Source: CAWAVN01 sp963825075
GTDB taxonomy: Bacteria > Planctomycetota > Planctomycetia > Planctomycetales > Planctomycetaceae
NCBI GenBank assembly: GCA_963825075.1
Contig: CAWGRX010000024.1
Location: forward strand, 1-64,000
Direction: 5' to 3'
Length of the DNA: 64,000 nucleotides
Under the pieces are notes generated by a model. It saw only the letters and a list, made by a program, of their open reading frames with translations, was not told the origin of the DNA and searched no databases. Shown piece after piece: positions 37,381-45,993 of the stretch; position 1 is the first letter of the stretch; every line of letters begins with the position of its first letter. A program made the translations under genes and the position numbers.

Positions 37381-39869
37381 ATGTTACCGTCACCACCGAC
37401 AAAGCCCGCGCCTATGCCGGTGCGGGTCGATGCCATTCCTGACGACCTAAAACGGCTCAACCAATGGGTGCTTTGGAAATGGAAATGGAACGGCAAAAAG
37501 TGGGACAAGCCGCCCCTCCAACGCAACGGCTCGCCCGCAAAGTCCAATGACCCGACAACTTGGATTTCTTTCGATAATGCGGTTGAGGCCAGCCAGCGCG
37601 GATACGATGGCATCGGGTTTGTGTTCAGCGGAGATGACTCATTCGTCGGAATCGACCTGGACGATTGCCATAACCGCGAAACGGGCGAATTGACTCCACA
37701 GGCGGATTACATCATCCGCCGGCTCGACTCCTACGCCGAAGTTTCCCCATCGGGGTGCGGGGTCAAGATCATCGTCACCGGGGCGATGCCACCGGGGCGA
37801 AAAGCCGATCATAAGACCGGCGTGGAGATCTATGCGAGCGGGCGATACTTCACGATCACGGGGAATCAAGTACCGGGCACACCCTCGACGATTCACCCGC
37901 GAAACGTCGAACTCCATCAGATACATCAGGAGTTTTTGGGCGACAAGCCGCAGCCGGCCGGCGAACGTAGCGACGACCGCGAATTGGCTCTCTCGGCCCT
38001 GGCGGGTTTGGCTCCGCACCGCGCGGACCATTATTCGGATTGGCTGGCCGTCGGGATGGCCCTGCATTCCCTCGATTCGTCTCTGCTCCCCGAGTGGGAA
38101 TCGTGGAGTCGGCAATCCGACAAATTCGTTCCTGGAGAATGTGCTCGCAAGTGGGCAACGTTCGACGGGCAAGGCGTCGGCATCGCGAGTTTGTTTCACT
38201 GGGCGAAAAATGACGGCTGGCAATATCCCCGACCGTCAGCGAATGGCTCCGTCAATGGTCGGCACAATGAGGACTTCATCAGCACTCCAGGATCGTGGCC
38301 CGATCCAAAAGAATTACCTAGCGAATTGTTGCCGGTCGAGACGTTCGACTTCGGGTTGTTGCCGTGGTCCCTGGAGCCGTGGATTCGTGACATCGCGGAT
38401 CGCGTGCAATGTCCGCCGGATTTCCCGGCTGTCGGGGCGATGGTTTCGCTGGCGGCCGTGGTCGGTCGCAAACTCGGCATACGTCCAAAAAAGTTTGATG
38501 ATTGGCTCGTTGTTCCCAACCTCTGGGGAGCGGTCATCGGCCGGCCGGGGATTATGAAAACACCCGCACTTCAGGAAGTCGTCAACCCGATCCGTCGATT
38601 GGAAATCGCCGCCGCGGAAACGTTCAAGGAACAACAGAAAGACATGGAAGCGGCGCAGATGGTGGATAAGGAACGTAAGAAAGCCGCGGAGCGGGATATT
38701 AAATCCGCCCTCAAACGTCGCGAAGATGCCTACCAGGTCGCGCGGGCCATCCTCGATGAGGAACCGGAGAGATTCACGCGACGACGATACATGACGAACG
38801 ATCCCAGCGTGGAGAAGCTCGGCGAAATCCTCAACGAGAATCCCAACGGGATCCAAGTATTCCGCGATGAACTGATGGGGCTGTTGAAGTCCCTCGACAA
38901 GGAAGGCCGCGAAGGAAGCCGGGCGTTCTATTTGGAGGCTTGGAACGGGACGGGCAGGTACACCTACGACCGCATCGGCCGGGGAACCCTCGACATCGAA
39001 GCCACCATCCTAAGCATTCTTGGCGGAATCCAACCGGGGCCGTTGTCGGAATACCTTCAGAAAGCCGCACAAAACGGCGCGGGGGACGATGGGCTTCTCC
39101 AACGCTTTCAGTTGATGGTCTGGCCGGACATCTCCGCAAAATGGAAGAACGTCGATCGCTGGCCGGACACCGACGCCAGACGAACCGCTTACAGCCTGTT
39201 TCAGTTTCTCGATGACCTCGACCCGCAAAGCATCGGAGCCGAAACCGATGAATATGGGGACATCCCATTTCGTGCGGTTCAATTCCGAAGCTCAAACCAC
39301 GTTTGATGATTGGCGAGCGCGTTTTGGAGCAAAGGATTCGTTCCGGCGAATTGCACCCGGTTTTGGAATCTCATCTGGCGAAATACCGATCCCTGATTCC
39401 CTCTCTCGCGTTGTTACTCGGAATTGGGGAAGGCGAGAGCAAGGGGGAACCGTCGGCTTGGCATTCGCTCGAAAAAGCCATCGCCTGGGGCCGCTACCTC
39501 GAATCCCACGCCAACCGGACGTATGGCTCGATCACCATGACCGAAGTTCAGTCGGCGAAAATGCTCGCCAAGAAAATCCGAGACGGGGCGCTGGAGGATG
39601 GATTTGCCCTGCGGGACGTTTATCGCCGCGGCTGGGCGGGGCTTCGGGACAAGGCCGCCGCCCAAGAAGCGATTGACCTGCTGTGTGATCTGGATTGGCT
39701 CGCCGCGGAGGAAACCCGACCGGCGGCCGCCCAAAAGTGGAATACCTCATCAACCCAAAAATCTCAGAAGCATAGGGGCGACGCACTGACAAAACTGACA
39801 AAAGCGCCGTTTGTTCAGGTTTTGACCCCTTTTGTCAGTTTTGTCAGTGCCTTTCCCCCAACCATTTGA
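37381..39869 (+). CDS. primase/helicase-like DUF3987 protein, frameshifted twice
   Basis: N-terminal primase-polymerase-like region (P-D-D-L-K-R-L-N-Q-W-V-L-W and V-G-I-D-L-D-D-C, about residues 15-90), a PriCT-like helical segment, then the DUF3987 region (V-G-A-M-V-S-L-A-A-V-V-G-R-K, N-L-W-G-A-V-I-G-R-P-G-I-M-K-T-P). The first frame ends at 39306. F-V-R-F-N-S-E-A-Q-T-T-F-D-D-W-R continues in the next frame (about 39270-39330), and L-E-Q-R-I-R-S-G-E-L-H-P onward in a third to 39869. Start chosen at 37381; 37351 is also possible. It probably replicates the element. Element 2 has an intact relative (52413-54338). Confidence 0.8.
39783..39850. repeat. 22-bp perfect inverted repeat in the DUF3987 3' end
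   Basis: Arms 39783-39804 and 39829-39850 are perfectly complementary over 22 bp and built from two CTGACAAAA-like units each; the spacer is 24 nt. It lies in the last coding part of the DUF3987 gene. A related TGACA-rich inverted repeat flanks the DUF3987 gene of element 2. It may be a replication or control site, or a terminator. Confidence 0.9.
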
Positions 39870-39889
39870 TTTTTTTTCGAGCCGATCGG

Positions 39890-40153
39890 ATGCATAAAAC
39901 ACTGTTCAAAAATCCAACCCGAATGGATGACGTTCGGGCGAAACGAGAAGATCGGGAGCGGAAGTTTGGACCCCGGCTGGACGCAATGGATTCCGCCGGC
40001 TTGTTGCGGCGCTGCCGTCGGCTTTTTCCTCAGTGGCCGTTCGCGTTCGGACAACGATTCTCCGCGGAAACCGCCCGGGAGGACGTTGTTCTGCGGCGTT
40101 TGCTACTTTTTGACCTCGAGCGCACCGCGAACCGTGTCAGCGACGCCGCCTGA
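39890..40153 (+). CDS. hypothetical protein, 87 aa
   Basis: ATG at 39890 in a consistent position after the DUF3987 gene. The product is basic and helical (R-M-D-D-V-R-A-K-R-E-D-R-E-R-K-F-G-P and F-D-L-E-R-T-A-N-R-V). No family recognised. Its place between the replication gene and the resolvase suggests an early-gene role. Confidence 0.5.
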   Translation: MHKTLFKNPTRMDDVRAKREDRERKFGPRLDAMDSAGLLRRCRRLFPQWPFAFGQRFSAETAREDVVLRRLLLFDLERTANRVSDAA

Positions 40154-40193
40154 GTCTCACAAATAACCATCATTTATATGCGAGGCCCTGAAC

Positions 40194-40400
40194 GTGGAAC
40201 TTCGATTCATCATCGACCTGCTTGGCGTGTTGTGGCGTGGCCCGGTCAATCCCGCCGGCAGCCGGCATTGGGAACGGTTCGATGGCTTCGGGGCCGACGG
40301 CTCGGAACTCTGGACGCTGGACCGGGAACAACCGCCGTTGAGCGGAAGCCGGATTCCCGCCGCCCAAGCTCAGCGAATAATCGAGGGAACCAGAAAATGA
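40194..40400 (+). CDS. hypothetical protein, 68 aa, coupled to rusA-like gene
   Basis: Starts with GTG at 40194 and ends by overlapping the next start (ATGA at 40397-40400). Product begins MELRFIIDLLGVLWRG; the end P-A-A-Q-A-Q-R-I-I-E-G-T-R-K is charged. No family recognised. The overlap indicates translational coupling with the RusA-like gene. Confidence 0.6.
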   Translation: MELRFIIDLLGVLWRGPVNPAGSRHWERFDGFGADGSELWTLDREQPPLSGSRIPAAQAQRIIEGTRK

Positions 40401-40784
40401 TCGAAGCCCGCGAAAGTCTTCACCTCGTTCTGCCCCTGCCCAGTCCGAATCTTTCGCCGAATGCCCGGTGCGGCCGGCGAACCAAGGCCCGGTCAATCGC
40501 GAAGTATCGGGAAGCCGGCTTCATCATCGGCCTGGGGGCGAAGAACCGATCGGCATGGAAGGGCCCTTGGGCATCTGCCGAAATGAGGTATCGGTTCTTC
40601 TACCGCGATTCCCGCCGCCGGGATCCGGATAACTTATTGGCCAGCATGAAAGCCGCGATCGATGGGATTGTGGACGCCGGGATTCTCAGCGACGATTCGG
40701 GGCTGAAACATCACCCCGTAGAATTCGGAAGTGGACCGCAAGAATCCCCGCGTGGAAGTCACCATTACCGGGGCGAATATATAA
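40397..40784 (+). CDS. RusA-like Holliday junction resolvase, frameshifted at the 3' end
   Basis: From the ATG at 40397 the product shows the RusA pattern: L-P-S-P-N-L-S-P-N-A near the start, R-R-R-D-P-D-N-L-L-A-S-M-K (metal-binding Asp), and G-I-V-D-A-G-I-L-S-D-D-S-G-L-K-H-H-P. After about 40725 the natural end (V-D-R-K-N-P-R-V-E-V-T-I-T-G) lies in another frame and stops at 40784, while the uncorrected frame runs to 40795. One extra base near 40727 explains this. It would resolve recombination intermediates of the element. Confidence 0.78.
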
Positions 40785-40923
40785 CAGTGATTTAGCAGTA
40801 GCCCGTATTGTAGGATCTACAAAACTGGCCTGGTCGGGATGACCGGGCAGGCAGGAAGGATGCAAGGATGCAATCGAGACAACCAAGATCTGCGGGCATG
40901 GCTGGAAGAGCATCTTCCCGACA

Positions 40924-41259
40924 TGATGACCGAGATATCTCGACCTGACGGAATTGGCCCAGTGGTTCAACGTCGGTCGGGACAAGATGCGGAAAATCAT
41001 TGAGACAATCCCCCGCAAACAACAGCACGGGCGAAAGTATCGGCTCCCGGTTCTCACGATGCCCGGCGCTATCTGGTTGGAAATCGGGCTTATCCGGCAA
41101 TCGGCCGGAACTGAAAACGCCGATTTTTGCCGATTAGTGCGAACTCCATCTGCGGGGAGTGACCGCCGCCGGTTATTGTCTCGACATGAACAACCTCCTG
41201 CGCGAATCCCTGGTCGCCCGAAGACTCGCGGTCACAACCCGCCGGCTGCAACCGCATGA
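40924..41259 (+). CDS. HTH-like hypothetical protein, start uncertain
   Basis: The open frame includes R-Y-L-D-L-T-E-L-A-Q-W-F-N-V-G-R-D-K-M-R-K-I-I-E, an excisionase-like HTH, followed by Q-H-G-R-K-Y-R-L-P-V. A stop sits just before it in frame and ATG ATG precedes in another frame (about 40922), so one indel is likely. The region past about 41150 looks less coding and overlaps the next gene. Confidence 0.4.
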
Positions 41260-41366
41260 TCCAGGCGGACCAGATCCCGCACGTCGCCCTGCCGGATGGT
41301 TCGGTGAGATTCGAGGAATCGACGCTGGCCGATTGGATCGCATCCCGACGGCGGGAATCCCAATAG
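41186..41366 (+). CDS. excisionase-like HTH protein, frameshifted
   Basis: ATG at 41186 gives MNNLLRESLVARRLAVTTRR in one frame; the second half (R-M-I-Q-A-D-Q-I-P-H-V-A-L-P-D-G-S-V-R-F-E-E-S-T-L-A-D-W-I) continues in another. Removing one C at about 41252 joins them into a 60-residue MerR/excisionase-like HTH ending at 41366. Confidence 0.6.
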
Positions 41367-41396
41367 CGCGGGCCCATCGGTTCGGGGAGGCGAGAC

Positions 41397-42054
41397 ATGA
41401 AGGAAATCCGACTTAAGGGGATTGCTTGCCCGTGGGATAAGCTGGCTTTTGTGGCTTATAGCCCTTTTCCGCGACGATTCGCCCGCGGCGCTTTCCGCGC
41501 TGGATTCGGGCAAGTGATCCCTTTTCGGCGGCAGATTAAGCTAGAGCATGGCGTTGTGATGCCGACGATCCGCGGTGTTCGACTCGAGGAAACCACTCGC
41601 GGACTGGAATGCACTTTCTGCGTGACGCCCGGACAATCGCGGATTGTCGATGGCGTTTTGCTGGCCTTGAGACACGGACATTTTCCGGGGTTGTCCGTCG
41701 GCATCGAAGAATTGCGAGTCACCCATCAATACCGCGATGGATTCGGGCGACGGATTCGGCCTGATTTTAGAGGCCGGAATTGGGGAAGTTTCGCTCTGCG
41801 GCCGGCCGAAATTCATCGTCGGCACCTCCATCAATTTTGCGACCGGCCCGCGGCCCTCATCTCCGGTCGAACCCAAGTCAAAAGTCGATCGCGACAGGCT
41901 CGAAGCCTTCCTGCATGAAGTCGGCTATCAGTTTCCGGTGATCCCAAAACCGAAGCCCACGCCGAAGCCCGCCAAAAAACCAAAGCCCCGGATCCCAACC
42001 GCCGCCCAACTCGAGATCAACGAAACTCTGAAATCCCTCTGCCCCGTTTTTTGA
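41397..42054 (+). CDS. prohead-protease-like phage protein, frameshifted
   Basis: The first frame starts at 41397 (MKEIRLKGIACPWDK) and shows a prohead-protease-like order: F-A-R-G-A-F, then an H (I-K-L-E-H-G-V-V-M-P-T), then G-L-S-V-G-I-E-E-L. The characteristic next strand (E-V-S-L-C-G-R-P-K-F-I-V-G-T-S-I) lies in the frame that ends at 42054, so one indel near 41740-41775 is likely. In HK97-type phages this enzyme matures the capsid; no capsid gene follows here. The C-terminus is Lys/Pro-rich. An unrelated head protein is possible. Confidence 0.62.
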
Positions 42055-42067
42055 AAGCAAAGCCGCA

Positions 42068-42616
42068 ATGAGCACAGCACAGATCCCCACAGTCGTCGCC
42101 GATAGGCTGACCGCGAACGCAATTGAAGAACATCGGGAATGGCAGTCTTCGGAACGCGCCGCGTGTCTCGATGAATTGGCGAGAGTCGATGTCGAATGGG
42201 AACACGAAGTCCCCGCGCTTGATGAGGCCATCCGAAAAGCGGCCGATGAACTCGCCGAAGCCGAGGCCGCCTTCGTCGCCGCGAAAGCAAAGCACGCCGC
42301 CGCACAATCCGAACGATACCGCCGCGGCTATGGTGTTGATGACAGCCGGGATGTGATTCTGCATCGCCTCGATAACGAATTGTGCGACCTGCGAATCATT
42401 GAGGCCCTGGAAAAGCTCGCCGACGCCGAAACCGCAGGCCGCGAACTCACCCGGACCGCCATCAGCAACGAAAAGCGCTTGGCTATTGAAGCGGGGCTGC
42501 TATGGATCGGCGAGACCGCACGGCCGGCGCTCGAGCGAATGAAATCCACCATCGCCTCGGCTGCCGAAATCCGCTCCGCGATTGAAAAACTGATGAGCGA
42601 ATTCCCGCCGCTCTGA
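42068..42616 (+). CDS. coiled-coil protein, 182 aa
   Basis: Almost entirely helical, acidic and Ala/Glu-rich (E-A-I-R-K-A-A-D-E-L-A-E-A-E-A-A-F-V-A). It follows the prohead-protease-like gene by 14 bp and so could be a scaffold or head-associated protein, but no family is recognised. Confidence 0.65.
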   Translation: MSTAQIPTVVADRLTANAIEEHREWQSSERAACLDELARVDVEWEHEVPALDEAIRKAADELAEAEAAFVAAKAKHAAAQSERYRRGYGVDDSRDVILHRLDNELCDLRIIEALEKLADAETAGRELTRTAISNEKRLAIEAGLLWIGETARPALERMKSTIASAAEIRSAIEKLMSEFPPL

Positions 42617-42697
42617 TTATTCCCCATTGGGGTTAATGGGGCGCGGCGGATCGCACAAAGCGGCTTCGCGGTCCGCCGCGATTTTTTAAGGTGACCA

Positions 42698-42937
42698 ATG
42701 ACCCCGCGAGAAATCACAGAAGCCAATTTGATTATTTTCGCCTTCCTTGTCGATCATTCGCGTTTTAAGTGCGATTTCTTCATCAGGGACGATGGTGCGC
42801 TCGAGACCAATTCCGTCGAGGCATCGAGGGAGTATTACCTTTGGGCTGCGGAGAATGGCTTTTGCACATTTGAAACGGCCCTGCGCCACAACATCGAAAT
42901 CTCGAAACTAGCCCGTGAGAATGGCCTGAAAGGATAA
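42698..42937 (+). CDS. hypothetical protein, 79 aa
   Basis: AAGGTG lies 6 nt before the ATG. The product has D-H-S-R-F-K-C-D-F-F-I-R-D-D-G and ends L-A-R-E-N-G-L-K-G. Four bp separate it from the tape-measure-like gene. No family recognised. Confidence 0.6.
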   Translation: MTPREITEANLIIFAFLVDHSRFKCDFFIRDDGALETNSVEASREYYLWAAENGFCTFETALRHNIEISKLARENGLKG

Positions 42938-42941
42938 TCCC

Positions 42942-44575
42942 ATGACCGCCGCCGTCGGAACACTTTCGATCAACCTGATTGCGAATACAGGGCAATTCAA
43001 TCAGGCGATGATCCGCAGCCAAGTCCGCATTAAGCAATTCAGCGGCGCGGCGGGAAGTGCAATTGCGACACTTGGGCGCTTCGCTGCCCCGGTTGCGGTT
43101 GTGGCCGGCATCCGCAAAATGACCTCGGCTCAAGAAGACTTCAACCAAAGTCTGCACGCGCAGCATTGCCATCATGGGGGATCTGAGCGACCGCGCAAAA
43201 AAATCAACTGAAGGAGCAAGCGCGGGCCACCGCCGGGAAAACGGGCTTTTCGCAATCGGAAACGGCCCAGGGCTATTATTACCTGACCTCCGCGGGCATG
43301 AATGCCCAGCAATCACTGAAGGCATTGCCCGCCGTGGCCCGCTTTGCCCGCGCCGGCAATTTCGATCTGGCCCGCGCCACCGACCTGGTGACCGATGCCC
43401 AGACCGCAATGGGTCTGTCTTCCAAAAATTCCAGCGCGAATCTCCGCAATCTGGTTCACGTTTCGGATGTGTTGGTGGGAGCCAACACAATCGCCAATGC
43501 CAGCACGGAACAATTTTCCGAAGCCCTCACGAACGGCCTCGCCAGTGCCCTTCGGCAAGTGGATAAGCCGCTCGAAGAAGGCGTGGCTTTATTGGCGGCG
43601 TTTGCTCAACAGGGCATTAAAGGGGCTGATGCGGGCACAGCCGCCTCGATCGTAATGCGCGATCTCCAAACCAAGGCCATCGCGAATAAAGAAGCTTTCG
43701 CTGCAATGGGCGTGAAAGTTTACGATGCGGCCGGCAAGATGCAATCATTGCCGAATGTTATCCATGACCTGGAAAAGGCGCTTTCCGGTGCGAGCGATGA
43801 GCAGAAAAAGGCGACTCTCTTAACACTCGGATTTAGCGATAAGTCGGTCAAATACGTGCAGGCCGTATTGGGGATGAGTGATGCCATCAGAGAATACCAA
43901 AAGCAACTGGAAAAAATGGGTGGCACGACTAAAGAAGTTGCCGACAAGATGCTCACGGATTGGCAAAAGGCGAAGGCAGAATTTGGCGAAAGCTGGAGCG
44001 CGGCCGTCGAACCGGCGACAAACTTTTTCACCGCCGCGGGGACCGGAGCAACACGACTCGCCGCGAAAACGCTGGACGCCATCACGATAACGCAGGGTTA
44101 TTCGCAAATGTTCGGGGAGCTCTTTGGGTTTTACGACAAGCAGGCGGAAAAACAAAAAAGGATGGACTTTCAAAGAAGAACAGACTTTAGCAATTTCAAA
44201 AACCCCGAAAAGGCGAGCATTTGGAAAAACCCCGAAAAGATTTTGGGGGCGAAGGCGCTGCTCCCGCCCAAAATTACCATAGATGCCCAGTTGGGAACAT
44301 TGCCCACCGTGTTGATGAAATCTTCCAAGGACATGCTGAAAACCCTTGCCTTGCAAAAACAACAACAGGCACAGATGCATCAACCGATCCCCGCTCTACA
44401 ATATGGCAGCAATCAAACGCTCTCCGCGATTAACCGCATGCGCCAGGAATCCAAGTCCCACGAAGCGAAAGTTGAAAATATCCTCGATGACCAAAAAACC
44501 GAACTGAAAAAGCAAACCGAGGAACTCCGCAAAATAAAGGAGAAGCTGGGCGAAGGCGGAGCGGTGACGCTCTGA
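42942..44575 (+). CDS. phage tail tape-measure-like protein, frameshifted twice
   Basis: Starts at 42942 with a G-T-L-S-I-N-L-I-A-N-T-G-Q-F-N-Q-A-M typical of tape-measure N-termini. The sequence changes frame near 43160 (I-M-G-D-L-S-D-R-A-K-K) and again near 43200 at an A7 run, then reads cleanly to 44575. The main part carries A-A-Q-Q-G-I-K-G-A-D-A-G-T-A-A-S-I-V-M-R and L-T-L-G-F-S-D-K-S-V, the TP901-type tape-measure core, with a helical C-terminus. It would set tail length if virions were made. At about 540 residues it is short for the family. Confidence 0.75.
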
Positions 44576-44777
44576 TGCGCTGCAAAATGCGACGCGGGGG
44601 GGGTAGGGAAATCACGAAAAGCCGGACCGCCGGATACCGCACGGCAGCCGCGCACATTTTTTGAAGGGTTTTTGAAAAAAAATCCGGACCGCAAAGCGGT
44701 TCCAAAGATCCCCCAATCCCCCATTTTTCCCGCCGGAAATGCTGGCGAAGCCCGTTCCCATCCATCAAACTGAGCCA

Positions 44778-44987
44778 ATGCCCAAAGCCCCCAAAATCCC
44801 GCATTCGCCCATCGCCAGCGATCCGATGCCCGAAGAAATCAAGCAACGCTGCGCGGCAATCCGCGAAGAATGGGACGAAGAAACCTACCTGTTGCGCCGT
44901 TGTTTTCCGAGCTACCAGGCCGCGCGGGATTCCCTCAAATGGCGGGTTCCGGTTGTCCGTTCCCACGCGCCCCCGCATCGGCGATAA
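44778..44987 (+). CDS. hypothetical protein, 69 aa
   Basis: ATG at 44778 (MPKAPKIPHSPIASDP); the middle is helical (E-E-I-K-Q-R-C-A-A-I-R-E-E-W). Compact element gene position and codon use like its neighbours support it. No family recognised. Confidence 0.5.
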   Translation: MPKAPKIPHSPIASDPMPEEIKQRCAAIREEWDEETYLLRRCFPSYQAARDSLKWRVPVVRSHAPPHRR

Positions 44988-45029
44988 TCCCAGAAACGCC
45001 GCAATTGGTGCAAATTCCGGGGGAATCCT

Positions 45030-45248
45030 ATGGCCGCGATGTCCTGCCCGCGATGCGGGGGAGCAACCAAGGTCACCCGCACCACAGAAATCGACGGTCG
45101 CGTTTTCCGCTGGCGTCTCTGCGTCGAATGCGGCCTGAAAAAGCGGACCCGCGAAGCCTGGACCGATGACGCCGAGATTCCCCGCGATATAGTCGAATCG
45201 GCCCTACAGGATGCCTTGGACGCCTGCGGGCTGCCCTCTCACAAGTAG
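45030..45248 (+). CDS. zinc-ribbon protein, 72 aa
   Basis: Two cysteine pairs, C-P-R-C-G-G (residues 6-9) and C-V-E-C-G (about 32-35), separated by a beta-rich R-T-T-E-I-D-G-R-V-F-R-W-R-L: a small zinc ribbon like phage Ogr/Delta or NrdR N-terminal domains. It could act in transcription control. It immediately precedes the palindromic repeat array. Confidence 0.7.
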   Translation: MAAMSCPRCGGATKVTRTTEIDGRVFRWRLCVECGLKKRTREAWTDDAEIPRDIVESALQDALDACGLPSHK

Positions 45249-45328
45249 TTGGCATCTACCCAAAAAAAAGACCTCTCGAAAACCGCCCCGCAACCCTTTT
45301 CGTCGGCCTGGGTTGCATGGCCTGCCCT

Positions 45329-45653
45329 CGCAACGCCTGGACGATCCGCCGGCCGTTGGTTCAAGTGCACTTGTGTCCAAGGTTTCAACACGCGTGTTGA
45401 CACGCAACGCCTGGACGATCCGCCAGCCGTTGGTTCCCGCCTCGGAAACTTCCGCAATTTGTTGCGGAGGTTTCCTCGCAACGGCTGCCCGATCCGCCAG
45501 CCGTTGGTTCAACCCCTTGTGGAATTTCTTCCACAAGGGGTTTCTTCTCGCAACGGCTGCCCGATCCGCCGGCCGTTGGTTGCGACACGCGTGTCGCAAC
45601 CTTGGACACGAGTGCACTGTCGCAACGGCTGCCCGATGCGTCGGTCTGTGGCT
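45329..45653. repeat. array of five 33-bp repeats with palindromic, mutually complementary spacers
   Basis: Repeats at 45329, 45403, 45477, 45549 and 45621 (33 bp each; the last is degenerate), spacers of 41, 41, 39 and 39 bp. Repeats start CGCAACG and end GCCGTTGGTT. GCCGTTG at one repeat's end pairs with CAACGGC at the next repeat's start, so each spacer forms the top of a long hairpin and a 14-nt linker (TGCCCGATCCGCCG) joins hairpins. Spacer 3 is a perfect 14-bp stem (AACCCCTTGTGGAA with its complement), spacer 2 is a near-perfect stem, and spacers 1 and 4 each hold two palindromes and are largely reverse complements (12-bp exact block 45373-45384 / 45598-45609). No cas genes. It lies upstream of a structured leader and a ParB-like gene. 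Confidence 0.92.
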
Positions 45654-45864
45654 GGAAGATAGTAATAACGCAACGACTTGCAATACTTCTAAATCGATGC
45701 CACGCCCGGCCGTTGCGACGGCTAGTGGGGATTTACATATTTCGTTCGCGCGCTAACGGTTCGCCGTGGCGGGTTGACGGATCGGCTTGCCCCGCGCATA
45801 CTCTGGTCATCTCTCAACAAGCCCAAGGGCAACTTGATGCAAATTCTCAAAATTCAACTTGAAG

Positions 45865-45960
45865 GAACCCGCGCCTCTTCGCGGTGTCCGTTACCAGCAA
45901 TGGCCGGATGGCGGCCTCAAGTCCGCCATGAGAGCACCACGTAGAGGCGCGGGTTCTTTT
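45865..45960 (+). ncRNA. structured RNA or attenuator upstream of the ParB-like gene
   Basis: A 14-bp perfect stem (45865-45878 with 45943-45956; GAACCCGCGCCTCT) encloses two further helices: GGTG/CACC (45883-45886 with 45935-45938) and ATGGCGG/CCGCCAT (45908-45914 with 45923-45929, 8-nt loop). TTTT follows the outer stem. This looks like a compact small RNA with its own terminator, or a leader that controls the ParB-like gene 34 bp downstream. No known family is recognised. Confidence 0.6.
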
Positions 45961-45993
45961 CGCGCACCGCGGCGTGCAAGAAAGGATTGGCCG

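Noticed and set aside
45329..45653. CRISPR array
   Set aside because: Repeat and spacer sizes fit, but spacers are palindromic and mutually complementary, only five repeats exist, and no cas genes are in the window.
45211..45756. Open frames across the palindromic array (three plus-strand frames and several minus)
   Set aside because: All frames are open because the repeat lacks stops; composition is repeat-driven and no ribosome-binding site or family match is present.
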